DNA from: Clostridiales bacterium | GTDB taxonomy: Bacteria > Bacillota > Clostridia > Christensenellales > Aristaeellaceae | Direction of reading: 5' to 3' | Assembly (NCBI GenBank): GCA_012513735.1 | Contig: JAAZBR010000128.1 | Location: 1 to 7,768 of the forward strand | DNA length: 7,768 nucleotides | Part shown: positions 5,163 to 7,768 of the stretch, one piece after another | How positions within the stretch are numbered: the stretch's first letter is position 1 | Layout: each line of letters opens with the position of its first letter | Notes under the pieces: model-generated | Told to the model about the DNA's origin: nothing | The model's input: the letters and a program-made list of their open reading frames with translations, nothing else | Databases searched by the model: none | Program-made: the position numbers and the translations under genes

Positions 5163-6401
5163 TTATCGAAGGCTTTCCCTGATCTCCCGGGCTTTCTGGT
5201 GCAGTGTCCACAGGGGCCTGACCAACAGGAAGCCCGTACACAGGGCAGCCGCCGTCATCAGCCGGTGCAGAAAGCGCAGCCGCAGGATGTCGGGCGTGCG
5301 CAGGCTGACAAGCACGCTCTCCTGGGCCCGCAGGTTCCAGAAGGTGCTTATGATGTCCTTGGGCTCCACCAGCACGTTGGGCACCCATTCCGGGAAGATC
5401 ATCACCGGCGCGATCAGCCCTTGCAGCAGGAAATAGGCAGCGGTCAGGTTCAGTGCGTATACCAGCGCAACCAAAGCGCCCCGTCCAATCAAGCCCGGGA
5501 GCAGGCGGGGCGCATAGGCGCTTTCCAGCTGCCGCTTGCCGCCGCGCCACATGGCCAATGTGAAGGAACCCGCCAGGTGCAGGGTGGTGTGCAGCAGAAG
5601 AAGCCCCGCCAGGCAGATCAGCAGCCGCACCGGCAACATGGCCCGGTACTGCTCCTTGGGCAGGCTATAGAAGGTGCCGCCGGGCTGCCACTGCGTCAGC
5701 CCCTGACTCAGGGCGGCATAAGCACCAGCACCCGGCTTGGGCACCAGCGCAAAGCTCAGCATCTGGCTTTGAATGCCCGCCTTGTCCAGCGCCTTCAAGG
5801 GCACCTGCACATAGGCGGTATCCATTTCCCCTGCCGTGCGGGCATGGCGGGTGATGCCCACCACACGGAAGGCGGTTTCCCCGATATACAACCTGCGGCC
5901 GATGGGGTCGCCCACGCGGAACAGGCTGATGGCCAGCTGCTGGCTGATCACAGCCACAGGGATCCCTGTTTGGATCTCTTCATAATAAAGGTGACGCCCC
6001 TCAGCCAGCACGTCCTTCGGATAGAGGGACAGGTCGCCCCACAGCCCCTGCAGCAGGGCGGGGGCCGATCCCTGAGCGCCGTCCTTAAAGCTGGTGCCTG
6101 GGGTCAGCGCCCGCAGGCCGTAGGCGCTGACGGCGCCCGGCAGGTCCTCCATCTTCTGGGTGAAGGATTTCAGCAGTTCCTCAAGGGCGGTCAGCTTGGG
6201 CTTCCTGGCCGCTGCCTCTTCAGGTGTGTCCTTCTCCCCCGCCGGCTGTTGTGCGTTCTGAAGCTGCTCCTCCTGCTTCTCTTCAACCCGGGGCGCCAGC
6301 AGGTTGTATTCGTACACGTCGGGCGCCCGGTTGATGGACAGCCCCAGCCATGCCATGCACGCTGCCAGCAGTACCAGGGCCGCCGCCCGTTTAATCGACA
6401 T
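5163..6401 (-). CDS. MacB/FtsX-type ABC transporter permease-like membrane protein with an extracytoplasmic core domain
   Basis: The 412-residue protein has a first membrane segment at about 5-23 and a Glu/Gln/Ala-rich charged stretch at 36-88. An extracytoplasmic domain follows at about 90-225, with the MacB periplasmic-core pattern VAVISQQLAISLFRVGDPIG (149-168) and LYIGETAFRVVGITRHA (171-187). Three more membrane segments lie near 256-284, 303-330 and 380-398. This one-plus-three topology matches the MacB/FtsX family, but the permease portion shows no recognisable glycine-rich FtsX motif, and about 45 residues separate the last two segments. The ATG overlaps the adaptor gene by 11 bases, and GGCGGTGAT at 6407-6415, five bases before the start, is a plausible ribosome binding site. 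It probably works with the adaptor in export or envelope remodelling. The substrate is unknown and no ATPase is in view. The family call is moderately sure, the gene itself very sure. Confidence 0.85.
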   Translation of the reverse strand: MSIKRAAALVLLAACMAWLGLSINRAPDVYEYNLLAPRVEEKQEEQLQNAQQPAGEKDTPEEAAARKPKLTALEELLKSFTQKMEDLPGAVSAYGLRALTPGTSFKDGAQGSAPALLQGLWGDLSLYPKDVLAEGRHLYYEEIQTGIPVAVISQQLAISLFRVGDPIGRRLYIGETAFRVVGITRHARTAGEMDTAYVQVPLKALDKAGIQSQMLSFALVPKPGAGAYAALSQGLTQWQPGGTFYSLPKEQYRAMLPVRLLICLAGLLLLHTTLHLAGSFTLAMWRGGKRQLESAYAPRLLPGLIGRGALVALVYALNLTAAYFLLQGLIAPVMIFPEWVPNVLVEPKDIISTFWNLRAQESVLVSLRTPDILRLRFLHRLMTAAALCTGFLLVRPLWTLHQKAREIRESLR

Positions 6402-7768
6402 ATTCCATCACCGCCAGTCCGTCAGACAGGGGACGGTCCTCCCGGTCGGCGATCTCCACGTAGCTCAGCTCATCCTCCAGGGCAGCCAGCTTGCTGGAGG
6501 TCTCCACCACCGTAACGCTCTGCTTGCGCACGGTATACGTGGTATTGCTCAGCATGCCCCCCACGCCCTGCTGTACCACGTACACAAAGTACTTGTTCTC
6601 CCCGTCGGTACGCAGCGCACTGGCCGGGATCAGCGTGGTGGTGCGGGCTGAGCGGTAGGCAATGGTCACGTTCTGGGGGGCGGCCATCAGCTTGCTCAGC
6701 CCGCCCAAGGAGGAGAGTGTTTCCGCATCCAGCGGGATCACCGCGTACTTCTTGCTGTCGGCTGCGATCTCGATGTCGGCGATGGTCAGCTCCACCTCGC
6801 TACCCTCCAAGCGGGCCTTCATGCCCTTGGACAAGGGCTTCTTCACCTCGGTGATGTCACAGCGCAGCATAGGCACTTCCCCGGGCCGACTGAGGGTGTA
6901 GGCGGCCTTGGAGCCATCGTATTTGTCACCTGCCTTGAGACTGAACTCTGTCAGCCACCCGTCCCGAGGCACCCGGATGCGAATCAGCTCGGCCTTCAGC
7001 CGGTTCAGCTCCAGCATCTGCTCGGACAGCTTGCTGATTTCCTCCCGCATACCATCCGTCTTTTTGATGTAGTCGTACACAGCGTCACCGGTGCGCCTCA
7101 CAGGCCCGGTGCCCTGATAAATGCGCCGCAGGATGTTGGTCGCCTCGTCCATGGCTGCCTTGGCCGCATACGCCTCCTTGAGCGCCTCCTCCGCCTTGCG
7201 GTCCAGCTCCTGCTGGCGCAGCACCTCGGGCGCTATGGTGGGAGAGGGCGACGGGCTGACAGCGGGGCTTTGGGCGGCCTCCGGCGCCGGGGTGGCCGGT
7301 ATTTCGGTGGGGGCGGGCCCCGCGTCAGCTCTGCCCTGCACCAGCTGCGCCCCGGCCCCGGGAGCCTGCGTCAGTTCCACAGCGGGCGTAGGCGTGGCAG
7401 CCACCGCCCGGGGCGGGAGAACCGCAGGCAGATTCCACGTGGACAGATCCTGGGGCAGGGGCTTGCCCGCCGCAATGGCGGCCGCCTGCGCCAGATACAG
7501 CTTGTCGTAATACACGTCCGTTTTCTGCAGCACTTCATTATAATAGCGGTTGTGCTCGCTCTCCTGGGGCAGCCGGATGTGACCGGACACCTCCACGGTG
7601 AGCTCGCGTACCTTTTTGTCGTAGCTTTCCCTGATCTTCTGCACTTCATCGTCGAAGCCGGGAATGGAGGCCGTAAACAGCACATCGCCAGCCTTCATCA
7701 GATAGCCTGGTTTTGCCAGCACCCGCTCAACAGACAGGTTTAGCTTGCGGGCTCCCTCCACCGTAAAA
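6391..7768 (-). CDS. HlyD/MacA-family membrane-fusion (adaptor) protein, N-terminus beyond the window
   Basis: The frame is open to the right edge, so the start is not visible. Residues below are numbered from the internal GTG at 7761. The visible part has half of a lipoyl-like domain (PGYLMKAGDVLFTASI, 18-33), a helical segment (about 36-100), a Pro/Ala/Thr-rich low-complexity linker (about 111-178), a second helical segment (179-258), the other lipoyl half (VPRDGWLTEFSLKAGDKYDG, 264-283), beta-barrel sequence (about 300-375) and a membrane-proximal domain from about 376 to 456, ending SDGLAVMEYVD. That order is diagnostic for periplasmic or extracytoplasmic adaptors. A membrane anchor and the rest of the N-terminus should lie upstream. 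It overlaps the permease gene by 11 bases, so they form one operon. The linker in place of the hairpin tip is unusual. The substrate cannot be told. Confidence 0.87.
   Translation of the reverse strand, partial: FTVEGARKLNLSVERVLAKPGYLMKAGDVLFTASIPGFDDEVQKIRESYDKKVRELTVEVSGHIRLPQESEHNRYYNEVLQKTDVYYDKLYLAQAAAIAAGKPLPQDLSTWNLPAVLPPRAVAATPTPAVELTQAPGAGAQLVQGRADAGPAPTEIPATPAPEAAQSPAVSPSPSPTIAPEVLRQQELDRKAEEALKEAYAAKAAMDEATNILRRIYQGTGPVRRTGDAVYDYIKKTDGMREEISKLSEQMLELNRLKAELIRIRVPRDGWLTEFSLKAGDKYDGSKAAYTLSRPGEVPMLRCDITEVKKPLSKGMKARLEGSEVELTIADIEIAADSKKYAVIPLDAETLSSLGGLSKLMAAPQNVTIAYRSARTTTLIPASALRTDGENKYFVYVVQQGVGGMLSNTTYTVRKQSVTVVETSSKLAALEDELSYVEIADREDRPLSDGLAVMEYVD

Noticed and set aside
5154..6515. 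A 453-codon plus-strand reading frame opposite the permease and the end of the adaptor gene.
   Set aside because: It is rich in Gln, His, Gly and Arg with no family motif, runs across the boundary of two well-supported minus-strand genes, and is the kind of antisense frame expected in GC-rich DNA.
7759..7761. The GTG at 7761 as the true start of the adaptor gene.
   Set aside because: The frame stays open to the window edge, and a start there would remove the membrane anchor and most of the first lipoyl half that the family needs.

Overview
The window looks like chromosomal DNA of a GC-rich member of the Bacillota, most likely class Clostridia. The evidence is the ribosomal protein gene order, the strong Shine-Dalgarno sites of the AGGAGG type, and Clostridia-like S10, S19 and L23 sequences. 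The placement is an inference and no genus can be named. Every convincing gene lies on the minus strand, so the window reads right to left.

Positions 1-4723 hold the first ten genes of the S10 ribosomal protein operon, in the canonical order rpsJ (S10), rplC (L3), rplD (L4), rplW (L23), rplB (L2), rpsS (S19), rplV (L22), rpsC (S3), rplP (L16) and rpmC (L29, cut by the left edge). The genes are packed tightly: gaps are 29 bases or fewer, and the L4/L23 and L16/L29 junctions overlap. Nine are complete with intact conserved motifs. The visible peculiarities are substitutions in the two loops, of L4 and L22, that line the constriction of the peptide exit tunnel.

Positions 4724-5162 are non-coding. 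They contain the apparent promoter of the S10 operon (perfect TATAAT, 17-base spacer, weak -35, three phased A5 tracts upstream) and a leader of about 200 bases before rpsJ. The leader can fold into a domain closed by an 8-bp helix formed by its very first transcribed bases and enclosing three hairpins. The 3' strand of that helix shares bases with a fourth hairpin, so a two-state regulatory RNA is possible. This is the most interesting element of the window.

Positions 5163-7768 hold the end of a separate upstream operon. It contains a membrane-fusion/adaptor protein (HlyD/MacA type, cut by the right edge) overlapping by 11 bases a four-helix membrane protein with a MacB-like extracytoplasmic domain. 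Together they resemble the adaptor and permease of a MacAB/YknXYZ-type ABC export or cell-envelope system. No ATPase gene is in the window; if there is one it should lie beyond position 7768. The str operon (rpsL-rpsG-fusA-tuf), often found directly upstream of S10 in Bacillota, is absent from this position.
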